A DNA stretch of 8,718 bases, taken from contig JBBQKF010000106.1 in the NCBI GenBank assembly GCA_038326615.1, forward strand, positions 1 through 8,718, written 5' to 3'. Numbering within the stretch: position 1 is the first letter of the stretch; every line of letters starts with the position of its first letter. The position numbers and the translations under genes are program-made. Positions 1 through 7,415 of the stretch are shown here, in pieces. The DNA is from JBBQKF01 sp038326615 (lineage in GTDB: Bacteria; Bacillota; Clostridia; Saccharofermentanales; UBA5734). The notes under the pieces were generated by a model. It did no database searches and was not told the DNA's origin. It worked only from the letters and a program-made list of their open reading frames with translations.

Positions 1-672
1 CTAATGAACGCATCTAACTATATGAAAACATTTACGTTTGAGTATTCAACCGACAATTTCTTTTGGGTTGAATTAGATAATAAATTATTTGATGCCCCAT
101 CTCCTGTGGATTCATATATTAATTATTCGTTTGCAGAAACAAATATGAGATATTTTAGACTAGTTCCGAAATCTATTTTTGGTGGAGGAGATCTTTATGG
201 ACATGCAATTAGTGAAATCAAGGTATTTGCATCTAGAAATCAAACAATAGTATTGCCAGATAAATTTGATGATAGGGGTGCTTTGAAATTTACTTATTCA
301 GAAATGACTAAAAGTATTATGGAAAAAAACAATGCAAGATATGATTTAACAAAAAATGGTTCAGTAAAAGATTTGTATGCAATTTATCTCTCGAATTTAT
401 CTAAACCAACCTCAAATACTCAAAGTTCTAGTGAGACATCATCTATTATATCCTCGCAAAGTGAAGAGGAATCACAATTAAGTCAAGTAGAATCGATTAG
501 TGATTCTGCTTCTAAATCATCTGTGGTATCAGTCGCACCGACAGGGGATAGTGCCAAAAATGATAACGAAGTATGGAGAAACCTTTTAATAATTGCGTTA
601 ATATTGGCACTGTTTTCTCAACTATTTTTTATAGTTAATAAGAAATATAAATTTATCCAATTAAAAAAATAG
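1..672 (+). CDS. C-terminal part of a membrane-anchored F5/8 type C (discoidin) surface protein, 5' end outside window
   Basis: The reading frame is open to the left edge. An ATG at position 4 exists, but it lies inside a discoidin fold with no visible ribosome binding site, so the true start is upstream. Counting from that ATG, residues 1-77 are the second half of an F5/8C domain: the strand 'FTFEYSTDNFFWVEL', the 'MRYFRLVP' strand, and the closing 'HAISEIKVFA' strand. Residues 78-133 form a polar, probably partly helical spacer, and 134-177 a Ser/Glu-rich stalk. Residues 193-211 (LLIIALILALFSQLFFIV) are a membrane segment, followed by a Lys-rich tail. No LPXTG motif is present, so attachment is by the membrane helix. 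F5/8C domains usually bind glycans or other surface ligands, so a role in substrate capture is inferred. The ending closely resembles that of the next gene, 17 nt downstream, which suggests related proteins in one operon. Whether a catalytic domain lies upstream cannot be seen. Confidence 0.8.
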   Translation, partial: LMNASNYMKTFTFEYSTDNFFWVELDNKLFDAPSPVDSYINYSFAETNMRYFRLVPKSIFGGGDLYGHAISEIKVFASRNQTIVLPDKFDDRGALKFTYSEMTKSIMEKNNARYDLTKNGSVKDLYAIYLSNLSKPTSNTQSSSETSSIISSQSEEESQLSQVESISDSASKSSVVSVAPTGDSAKNDNEVWRNLLIIALILALFSQLFFIVNKKYKFIQLKK

Positions 673-678
673 AGAATT

Positions 679-682
679 GAGG
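679..682 (+). promoter_or_regulatory. Ribosome binding site for the large F5/8C/Big_2 protein
   Basis: GAGG lies 7 nt before the ATG at 690, in the 17-nt gap after the preceding stop codon. It supports this start, and the short gap suggests co-transcription with the upstream gene. Confidence 0.7.
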
Positions 683-689
683 ATCAAGT

Positions 690-3600
690 ATGTATAAATT
701 TCTAGCAAAAGACATTGCACGTAAAGGATTAATAATTTCATTGTGTATATTAATTGTAATAAATATTTCTTTAATAATTCCTATGTACCCTTCGTCAGTC
801 ACCATAGGAAACAATGTTTTTAAAAATCTTACTGGGCCTTATGCAAAGTTTGTTGATAATACTTATGTAACTGAAATGGATGGCTGGCATGCAGCGACTA
901 ATCTTAATGCCTCTTCCGGCGATAGATTTGTTCAACCAATAAGCAATGCAACTAAATTGTGGATTGATATAGGCGCAATATATTCTATATCAAAACTTTC
1001 GCTTAATTGGGACCCTTCTAATTTCGCTACTAAGTATAATGTTTTAATTTCAATAGACAACACAACATGGACAAACATTGCAACCGTTGAACGCAGTACA
1101 CCGGGCACGGCAGTAACAAATTTTCCTACAATTCCAGATTGCAGGTATATGGTTATTGATGTGATCTCCGTCATTGGTTCTTCATGGGCTATTGTAAACA
1201 ATTCTACTGGTGAATTAAATGCTCTTTATGGTGTTTTATCCGAAAATCCTACAAATGTTTCAGTCAATAAACCCGCTGACCTTGTTGATTTGGAAGGTAA
1301 AACCATAGATGACAGCGAAATATTAAGTAAAGCCTCAAAGATAACTGATGGTGATGCTGACAATTTTGCTCAAACCAAAAACACAAAGTTTGGAGCGATT
1401 GTTAATCTTCAGGGACTTGCTAAAATAACAGATATAAGCGTGACATCCTATAAAAATAATTCTGTTTCAAAGTTCGACATAAAAATATCAAAGGACGGAT
1501 TTTACTGGGAAACTATTCAAACAAACATTTCGCTTTTGGCAGGACAAAGGAAGCTTATAAACATTGGTCAAAAGTATATTGGTAGGTTTATATGGATTGC
1601 ACCTTCTACTTTCATAGGAACATCCCTTTTTGCTATCGGCGAAATTACGATAAATGGTCAAATGTTGTCATCTGATATAAATGTTGCTCTTAATAAAATC
1701 GCACTGGCATATGAACATCTTACAACAAACCAAATTTCTGCATTTACCGGAGAGATTGCTAAAGCTATTGACGGTTCGGCTGATTCGTATAACCCAAATG
1801 CTAATTTTGCACAAGCTTCAAGCGCAGCACAGGATTGGGATTTTGTAATTGACTATAGCAATATAGTAAGCATATCTGTTTTAAATTACACACCCGAAAA
1901 TGACAACTATATTGAGTCATTCGACGTTTATACATCATTTGATGGCATTGACTGGACAATCTTCAAATCTGGACTTATATATACAAACGATGTTGCAGGA
2001 CAAAATGGTTCAGGCAAAACTGCACAATACACCTTTGCATACCCTGCTGTTGGCCGATTTATTAAAATATCTCCTACTAAAATAAAAATCTCAGGTAATA
2101 ATTCGCATTGTATTACAGAAATAGAAACCATCGGATATAACCCTACAGGCATTATCCCACTATCCACCAAGATGATAAGTTTAGAAAATGGAGGTACACC
2201 GGTTTCTACTTTGTCACAGTATACACCAGACAAAGCTTTTGACGGCGACAATACAACGTATGCGCAAAGTCAATCATTTACTCCTTGGGATATGGTAGTA
2301 ACACTCCCTGACAATTATGAAATAATGGGAATTTATTTGAGATGCAACTCGACCGGCAAAATTCATATTCCACTTGATTATAGTATAGAAACATCAAACA
2401 ATGGATTTGGGTTTCTTCCTATAAAAACAGTTACTGGTAATACAAAAACAACACAAGGTTACACTTTCAATGCAAATGTTGTTGCAAAATACTTAAGACT
2501 TAATGTAACAAAAACATCATTAATAACTGGAAACTCCGGATATAATATAGCGGAATTCCAAATTTATGGCAGACCTAAAACACCTATATACTTGCCTGCA
2601 ACAGATATAAACATTAGCTCAGATCAAACTTTAAGCTTGCTTTCAGGTGATGTGTCACAAATTGTTATTGACTCTATTGCTCCTTTAGATGCTTCATCGG
2701 ATATTACTTATTCAAGTGAAAATACTTCTGTAGCAACAGTATCAAAAAATGGAACGATAACTGCGACGGGTGGGGGGGCAACTAATGTTCATGTTGTTTC
2801 TGGAACCGCTGATAAAACAATTCAAGTTAAAGTTTTAGGAAATGTAGCACTAAACAAATCAGCATCCATGTCTGCTTCTTCCGGGTGGGGGAACATCCCA
2901 GCGTATGCAATTGATGATAACAAAGGAAGTATTTGCCAGGCTGATGTAGATTCTCTATGGACATTGACTATCGATCTTCTTGATTTTTATTCAGTGTCAG
3001 TAATTACTATTGATCAAAGTGATGCATGTTATGCAACAAGTTTCAGTATTGAAGCTTCTCTTAATGGGTTTTTCTGGTATAGTGTTGTAAACGAAACGAA
3101 TTTTACAGTAAATATGCACGGAATTTATAAATTCGCTCCTCGAAATGCAAAATTCATAAGATTTGTTCCTACAGCTAAGCAAACAAACGGTGCTAGCATT
3201 GCAATTAAAGAAATTGGAGTTTTTGGCGAAAAGATTAATGCAGAAAATCAAACCGTGAACGAAATAACATTAGACTACCAAGAATTATACTTAATTCCGC
3301 GTAACGAATTTCAAATGACTGGCAAAATTGATCCGGTGGAAACAATGGTCAGTTGGACTAGCAGTGACGAAAGCATAGCAAAAGTCAGTGGTGCTGGAAA
3401 GATAACAGCTATTAAATCAGGTGTTGCCACAATAACTGCTAGAGGTGGAGACAAATCTGATACTTGTAAAGTTTATGTTAAAAGAGACTTAGCTAAGAAC
3501 ACTTATGCAGAAATGGTTGGAGCATCACCTGGATGGGGCAACATAGCAGCTTTTGCAATTGATGGTAATAAAGATACTGCCGCTCAGAGCAATAAAGATG

Positions 3601-5102
3601 TGCCATGGGACTTAATTGTTGATCTTGGAGTTGCTCAACCAATAAATAATATATACTATCGCCCTGATGGCTACAATTATGCATCTCTCTTTTCAATTAA
3701 AGTATCAACAGATAAAGAAAACTGGACAACGATTACGAATGAAAACGTCGCGGGTGATGGTGCACCAAAGGTTTTTGATTTTGTATCTATTAATGCTAGA
3801 TATGTGTGGCTTGATGCTGTTAGCACAGTTGTGAAACTACCAGCAGGCGTTACAGACTCTTCACTCTTGGATTATGGCGCAGCAATAAATGATTTTGAAG
3901 TATACGGAGATTTTGTTGCCATTACAGACGCACAAATTGCTAAAGCCAGTGCTGATATTCCCATAGGATTTATTTATCTTGCAAAAGTTAATTATTATCC
4001 AACTAATGCAACGATTAAAAGCTCATCATGGAAAAGTTCAGATGCAAATATCGCAACTGTCGATTCAGATGGAAATATTAAAGGACTTAACACAGGTACT
4101 GCGAGAATAACTGCAACGACTTATGATAAAGAAATTATCTTAACTATGGATGTTAGAGTTTACGAAACCGAAAATATTGCATTATACAAAAAAAATGTAT
4201 GGATGGATGCTGATGTTGGGTTTGGAAATGACGCATCAAATGCAGTTGATGGTTCATACCAAACTGTTGCTCAGTCTATGCTGAATGTGCCATGGAGCCT
4301 ATTTGTTCAATTCCCTGTTAAAGCAGAAATTTCAAGTTTCCGTGTCACAATGAATGATTTTAACTTTGCAAACCATTATAAAATTCTAATTTCCGATAAT
4401 TATAATGGTCCTTGGCAACTAGTTTACGAAAATTTCAATGCGTCTCCTAAAACTCTTACAGTCTTTTTAGACAACAAAGTGGAAACAGAATTTGTAAAAT
4501 TTGAAGCTGTAAGCACAATAGGAGATTTTGGATATGCTCTTCATGAGTTTGAGATTAGTACTGCGTATGGATTTGATAACAACAAAATACCAAAACCTAA
4601 TTTTGATGACTCCGGTCCAGAGGTGTGGGATGGACCAGCAATTGAGCCCAATAACAACATTGTTTATAGTATTATTCAAACATTTAAGAAAAGAATTATT
4701 TCAGCTCATAGCAGCATAGGCGCAGTTAATACAAATGAACTTTTAATGAGACTCAAAAACTTATTGTTTGAAAATGGTGAATTGACTATTCCTATTTCTG
4801 AAACACCAGAAAATCCATATTACTCTGACACTACCTCATCAGAAATAAGCGATAATTCATCAATGTCAGAAAGTTCTTCGACTATAGAAAACTCAAGTGG
4901 TTCATCGTCATCCGCGTCCGGTTTAAACAATATTAGTCCTACACCTAAGCCGACACAAAAACCAAATAGCAAAGACGAAGGTGCTTCGAAATTCATATTT
5001 ATTATAGTTACTTGCCTCATTTTAGTTAACATTTTAATTTTAATTTTCAGCTTTGTATTACCTAAGATTATTTCAAAAAAAGGAATGGAGAAAAAATCAT
5101 GA
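690..5102 (+). CDS. Giant membrane-anchored surface protein with about seven F5/8C-like and three Big_2-like modules
   Basis: 1470 residues. Residues 12-33 are a hydrophobic segment after a basic start (signal peptide or anchor). F5/8C-like modules are read at about 45-180, 190-323, 331-482, 492-627, 717-847, 935-1074 and 1160-1292. They show recurring features such as 'NVALNK' openings, 'AIDG' or 'AFDGD' strands, 'WD(L/M/F)xV' strands, 'S.DG..W' and a closing 'I.EFEVYG'-type strand. Big_2-like Ig modules lie at about 634-716, 855-931 and 1076-1157, each with a 'W(K/T)SSD..IA.V...G.I....G.A.ITA'-type core. Modules 1 and 2 are the most divergent. After a spacer (1293-1367) come a Ser-rich and then Pro/Thr-rich stalk (1368-1428), a membrane segment (about 1434-1457) and a basic tail. 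No catalytic domain is recognised. By family knowledge F5/8C modules bind glycans and Big_2 modules act as spacers or adhesion folds, so this is probably a multivalent surface binding protein. It could instead be an adhesin. The stop overlaps the next start (ATGA), which ties it to the exported glycosidase-like protein. Domain limits are read by eye. Confidence 0.85.
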   Translation: MYKFLAKDIARKGLIISLCILIVINISLIIPMYPSSVTIGNNVFKNLTGPYAKFVDNTYVTEMDGWHAATNLNASSGDRFVQPISNATKLWIDIGAIYSISKLSLNWDPSNFATKYNVLISIDNTTWTNIATVERSTPGTAVTNFPTIPDCRYMVIDVISVIGSSWAIVNNSTGELNALYGVLSENPTNVSVNKPADLVDLEGKTIDDSEILSKASKITDGDADNFAQTKNTKFGAIVNLQGLAKITDISVTSYKNNSVSKFDIKISKDGFYWETIQTNISLLAGQRKLINIGQKYIGRFIWIAPSTFIGTSLFAIGEITINGQMLSSDINVALNKIALAYEHLTTNQISAFTGEIAKAIDGSADSYNPNANFAQASSAAQDWDFVIDYSNIVSISVLNYTPENDNYIESFDVYTSFDGIDWTIFKSGLIYTNDVAGQNGSGKTAQYTFAYPAVGRFIKISPTKIKISGNNSHCITEIETIGYNPTGIIPLSTKMISLENGGTPVSTLSQYTPDKAFDGDNTTYAQSQSFTPWDMVVTLPDNYEIMGIYLRCNSTGKIHIPLDYSIETSNNGFGFLPIKTVTGNTKTTQGYTFNANVVAKYLRLNVTKTSLITGNSGYNIAEFQIYGRPKTPIYLPATDINISSDQTLSLLSGDVSQIVIDSIAPLDASSDITYSSENTSVATVSKNGTITATGGGATNVHVVSGTADKTIQVKVLGNVALNKSASMSASSGWGNIPAYAIDDNKGSICQADVDSLWTLTIDLLDFYSVSVITIDQSDACYATSFSIEASLNGFFWYSVVNETNFTVNMHGIYKFAPRNAKFIRFVPTAKQTNGASIAIKEIGVFGEKINAENQTVNEITLDYQELYLIPRNEFQMTGKIDPVETMVSWTSSDESIAKVSGAGKITAIKSGVATITARGGDKSDTCKVYVKRDLAKNTYAEMVGASPGWGNIAAFAIDGNKDTAAQSNKDVPWDLIVDLGVAQPINNIYYRPDGYNYASLFSIKVSTDKENWTTITNENVAGDGAPKVFDFVSINARYVWLDAVSTVVKLPAGVTDSSLLDYGAAINDFEVYGDFVAITDAQIAKASADIPIGFIYLAKVNYYPTNATIKSSSWKSSDANIATVDSDGNIKGLNTGTARITATTYDKEIILTMDVRVYETENIALYKKNVWMDADVGFGNDASNAVDGSYQTVAQSMLNVPWSLFVQFPVKAEISSFRVTMNDFNFANHYKILISDNYNGPWQLVYENFNASPKTLTVFLDNKVETEFVKFEAVSTIGDFGYALHEFEISTAYGFDNNKIPKPNFDDSGPEVWDGPAIEPNNNIVYSIIQTFKKRIISAHSSIGAVNTNELLMRLKNLLFENGELTIPISETPENPYYSDTTSSEISDNSSMSESSSTIENSSGSSSSASGLNNISPTPKPTQKPNSKDEGASKFIFIIVTCLILVNILILIFSFVLPKIISKKGMEKKS
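2838..4565 (+). repeat. Tandem F5/8C plus Big_2 module repeats within the giant protein
   Basis: Within the large gene, the last three F5/8C modules alternate with Big_2 modules and look like copies of one composite unit. Marker motifs recur: GWGNIPAYAIDDNK at residues 732-745, GWGNIAAFAIDGNK at 948-961 and GFGNDASNAVDGSY at 1177-1190. These give a spacing of 216 and then 229 residues. The first two copies also resemble each other at the DNA level (around 2883 and 3531). The third copy is more diverged and has no Big_2 module after it. The pattern suggests growth by internal duplication. Confidence 0.65.
5087..5090 (+). promoter_or_regulatory. Ribosome binding site and ATGA coupling for the glycosidase-like gene
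   Basis: GGAG lies 8 nt before the ATG at 5099, inside the end of the preceding gene, with a second AGGA at 5081-5084. The start ATG and the upstream stop TGA share bases in ATGA (5099-5102). This arrangement favours translational coupling. Confidence 0.75.
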
Positions 5103-7300
5103 AAAAAATAAAAAGAATATCTTTGGTATCATTATTTATTGTCTCAACTTTAGCTCTCACGTTCAGTATAATTATCAATTTTCCTGAAACTTCTAAGGCT
5201 ATAACAAAATATTCATATAAATCCCAGAGTATTGAGCTCAAAACAGTAGGAAGTGCGGACATCAACGACTATCCGAATGATTATGTAAGGGCAGAAGGAA
5301 ATAAGCCTGCTAAAGATTTTAAAATATCAGATTTTCGCGAATTCAATGCGTTGGACAACTACCCATTGCTTGTTGGTGGAATGGCTCATGGTGCGACAAA
5401 TATCAATATTTTAAAACAACTGGGTATCGGGAACTTTGTATGGGTAGGCAAGCAAGGATATGGAATGGGAAATACTCCATGGAACGAAGCTAACTGGTGG
5501 CAGCAAGATGTTGATGCAATAGTTGCAAATGAAATGTACTATATGATTTCATCTCATAGAGGTTTAGGAGAGCTAGAAAAAGGTGGCGGTTACGATATGG
5601 GTGGAGATACTGAATATTTCATGCCTGCGGACAAAGCAACGCAAGATTACATTAAAAACACCGGAGGAAAATACTTTATTGGGTGGCAAGCAGAAGAACT
5701 AGATGCAGATATGATGCAGACTAATCTTCAACCAGCATTTTCTGACAGAAATCCTGAACTCTACGACTATGAAACAACCGGACAAGCAAGAATTAATTAC
5801 GAGAATGAGTTAGTTCGGTTACAGAAACAGGCTCATAACAATGGGGGAATGTTTATTTCAAATCAATGTATAACATCCCAGTTGAATGCTTTTAGAGCAG
5901 GAAATGATATTGTTATTGGTGAATTATTAGAACATTTACCCAATACAGAACTTCAGCTTGCATATCTTAGAGGTGGCGCACAACAATTCGGCGGGAATTG
6001 GGGCGTATGGGTATCTCCTTGGTATGATGGAGTCCCCACGGCTGACAAAGGCCTATGGCCTGCAAAATTTGCACAACCAGGATTAGGACACAAGCCTTCA
6101 AGCTTCAGAAAAACAATATACGAATCATATGTATCCGGAGCAAGGATTATTACAGCACAAGAAACTGAAGGATTGTTTTCTCGTGCAGGTAGTTCTTATA
6201 AGGATGTTTTATGGGGAACAGAATTAAAAAACTTCTGGAATTACGCTAAGAATCACCAGGAAACTATGACCCCAATTGTTCCAGTAGCAGTTATAATTGA
6301 TAGAGATAACGGGTGGCAACCAGGGAACTTATTTGGAAACTGGGCTCCTAGAGACACTGTATGGGGCAAGTTGACACCTACTGATGGCGATAATATGCTG
6401 GCACAATTTCTTAATGTGTTTTTACCCGGTTACAAGAGAACTCCGGAAAGTGTTTCTTCAAGAAAAGACTTATACCCTGGTTATTTTGTTGCAACACCGA
6501 TTGGTCCTTTTGATATGGTAGCCTCTGATATTTCGGTGGAAAGACTAAGAAAATATCCGGTAGTTTCTTTGATGGGTGATATAAAGTTTAATGCGAAAAT
6601 TTTAAATACCCTTAAGGCTTACGTCAACGGAGGTGGTACTCTGATAATTAATTCTTCTCAATTAAAATCTAATAACAAGTTTATGGATGATCCTGATTTC
6701 TTCGGTTATCAACTTAGAGGTTTTTCTGACAATTGGCTACGGTCGAGCAGAGTAAATAACACTGGACTGATAACACTTAGCACGGATATTCCATATATGA
6801 ATAAAACATCCTACTCAGGACTATATTCTGCCGCTGTTAATGGAGTTCTCAAAGGTGGAGAAGTTGTTGCGATTGATGCTAACAAAATGCCAGTTGTTGT
6901 AAGGAATTCATATGGAAGCGGCAAGGTGTATCTGACTTTGACTAATAACATGATGGATAGCAGTGCAACTCCAAAACCTCTTGAATTTTACAATGATTTA
7001 ATGAAAGCGCTTGTTTTGGGATCGAATTGCAATATCAAGGTTTTTCCATCAGCAACAGGTGGAACAAAAGATTTTTCATGGCAAGCATCATACCAAGGCA
7101 GTGATAGTATTGTAGTCGCGATTACAAATAATGGTGTTAGCAGTGGATATGTTGATGTTAATTATGTCGGTGACAGCACAACTGCAAGCATAGATGTCGG
7201 AATGACTGAATTGGTTCAAACAGTTACCAGCACTGGAAAAACATTCAAAGTAAAAGTTGCAGCTGATGATGTTACTCTTTTAAGAATTATGTTGTACTAA
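5099..7300 (+). CDS. Exported glycoside-hydrolase-like protein (TIM barrel plus GH42-like amidotransferase-fold domain), family unassigned
   Basis: 733 residues. The N-terminus has a Lys/Arg-rich start, a hydrophobic core at 8-27 and a possible signal peptidase I site after 'TSKA' (A34), so it is probably secreted, or tethered if uncleaved. Residues about 80-385 look like a barrel hydrolase: strands such as 'IGNFVWVG', 'MYYMISSHRG', 'YFIGWQAEE', 'GGMFISNQC' and 'DIVIGELLE', then 'WGVWVSPWYDG', then 'YESYVSGARIITAQETEG'. Acidic residues at strand ends that could be catalytic are E199/E200, E275 and E355/E357; this is inference. Residues about 392-530 resemble the amidotransferase-fold domain found after the barrel in GH42-type enzymes ('VAVIIDRDNGW', 'FDMVASDISVERLRKYPVVSLMGD', 'LKAYVNGGGTLIINSS'). 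A small beta domain ends the protein (about 645-733). There is no Ser-rich stalk or C-terminal membrane segment, unlike the two upstream proteins. Its likely role is cleavage of a glycan held by those surface proteins. I do not recognise a specific GH family, and substrate is unknown. Confidence 0.75.
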   Translation: MKKIKRISLVSLFIVSTLALTFSIIINFPETSKAITKYSYKSQSIELKTVGSADINDYPNDYVRAEGNKPAKDFKISDFREFNALDNYPLLVGGMAHGATNINILKQLGIGNFVWVGKQGYGMGNTPWNEANWWQQDVDAIVANEMYYMISSHRGLGELEKGGGYDMGGDTEYFMPADKATQDYIKNTGGKYFIGWQAEELDADMMQTNLQPAFSDRNPELYDYETTGQARINYENELVRLQKQAHNNGGMFISNQCITSQLNAFRAGNDIVIGELLEHLPNTELQLAYLRGGAQQFGGNWGVWVSPWYDGVPTADKGLWPAKFAQPGLGHKPSSFRKTIYESYVSGARIITAQETEGLFSRAGSSYKDVLWGTELKNFWNYAKNHQETMTPIVPVAVIIDRDNGWQPGNLFGNWAPRDTVWGKLTPTDGDNMLAQFLNVFLPGYKRTPESVSSRKDLYPGYFVATPIGPFDMVASDISVERLRKYPVVSLMGDIKFNAKILNTLKAYVNGGGTLIINSSQLKSNNKFMDDPDFFGYQLRGFSDNWLRSSRVNNTGLITLSTDIPYMNKTSYSGLYSAAVNGVLKGGEVVAIDANKMPVVVRNSYGSGKVYLTLTNNMMDSSATPKPLEFYNDLMKALVLGSNCNIKVFPSATGGTKDFSWQASYQGSDSIVVAITNNGVSSGYVDVNYVGDSTTASIDVGMTELVQTVTSTGKTFKVKVAADDVTLLRIMLY

Positions 7301-7402
7301 GTGCCTTGTAATGTCTAGATACTCTATAATGGCGGGCTATTTGTCGTCTTTATAGTACAATTATATATGTTAAAAGAACCAGTAACGAATAAACTAAAAA
7401 GC

Positions 7403-7407
7403 AGGAG
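7403..7407 (+). promoter_or_regulatory. Ribosome binding site for the URO-D-like gene
   Basis: AGGAG lies 8 nt before the ATG at 7416 and fixes that start. It sits at the end of a 115-nt gap after the exported glycosidase-like gene, the longest gap in the window. Confidence 0.8.
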
Positions 7408-7415
7408 AGTGTCTT

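Noticed and set aside
4..6. ATG at position 4 as the true start of the first gene
   Set aside because: The frame is open before it, the encoded protein begins mid-domain in an F5/8C fold, and no signal peptide or ribosome binding site is seen. The gene is treated as 5'-truncated by the window.
932..2251. Open frames on the minus strand within the large gene (932-1201 and 1928-2251)
   Set aside because: They lie wholly inside a well-supported + strand gene, have no recognisable domain, and the + strand reading gives clear F5/8C modules. The same holds for other antisense frames in the window.
5060..5099. 'VLPKIISKKG' near the end of the 1470-residue protein as a sortase (LPXTG-like) signal
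   Set aside because: It comes after the membrane helix, whereas a sorting signal precedes it, and the T-G part of the motif is absent. It is better read as a basic cytoplasmic tail.
7324..7355. Inverted repeat CTATAA / TTATAG after the glycosidase-like gene as a terminator
   Set aside because: The stem is only 6 A/T-rich pairs with a 20-nt loop and no T-run follows, so a working intrinsic terminator is not supported.
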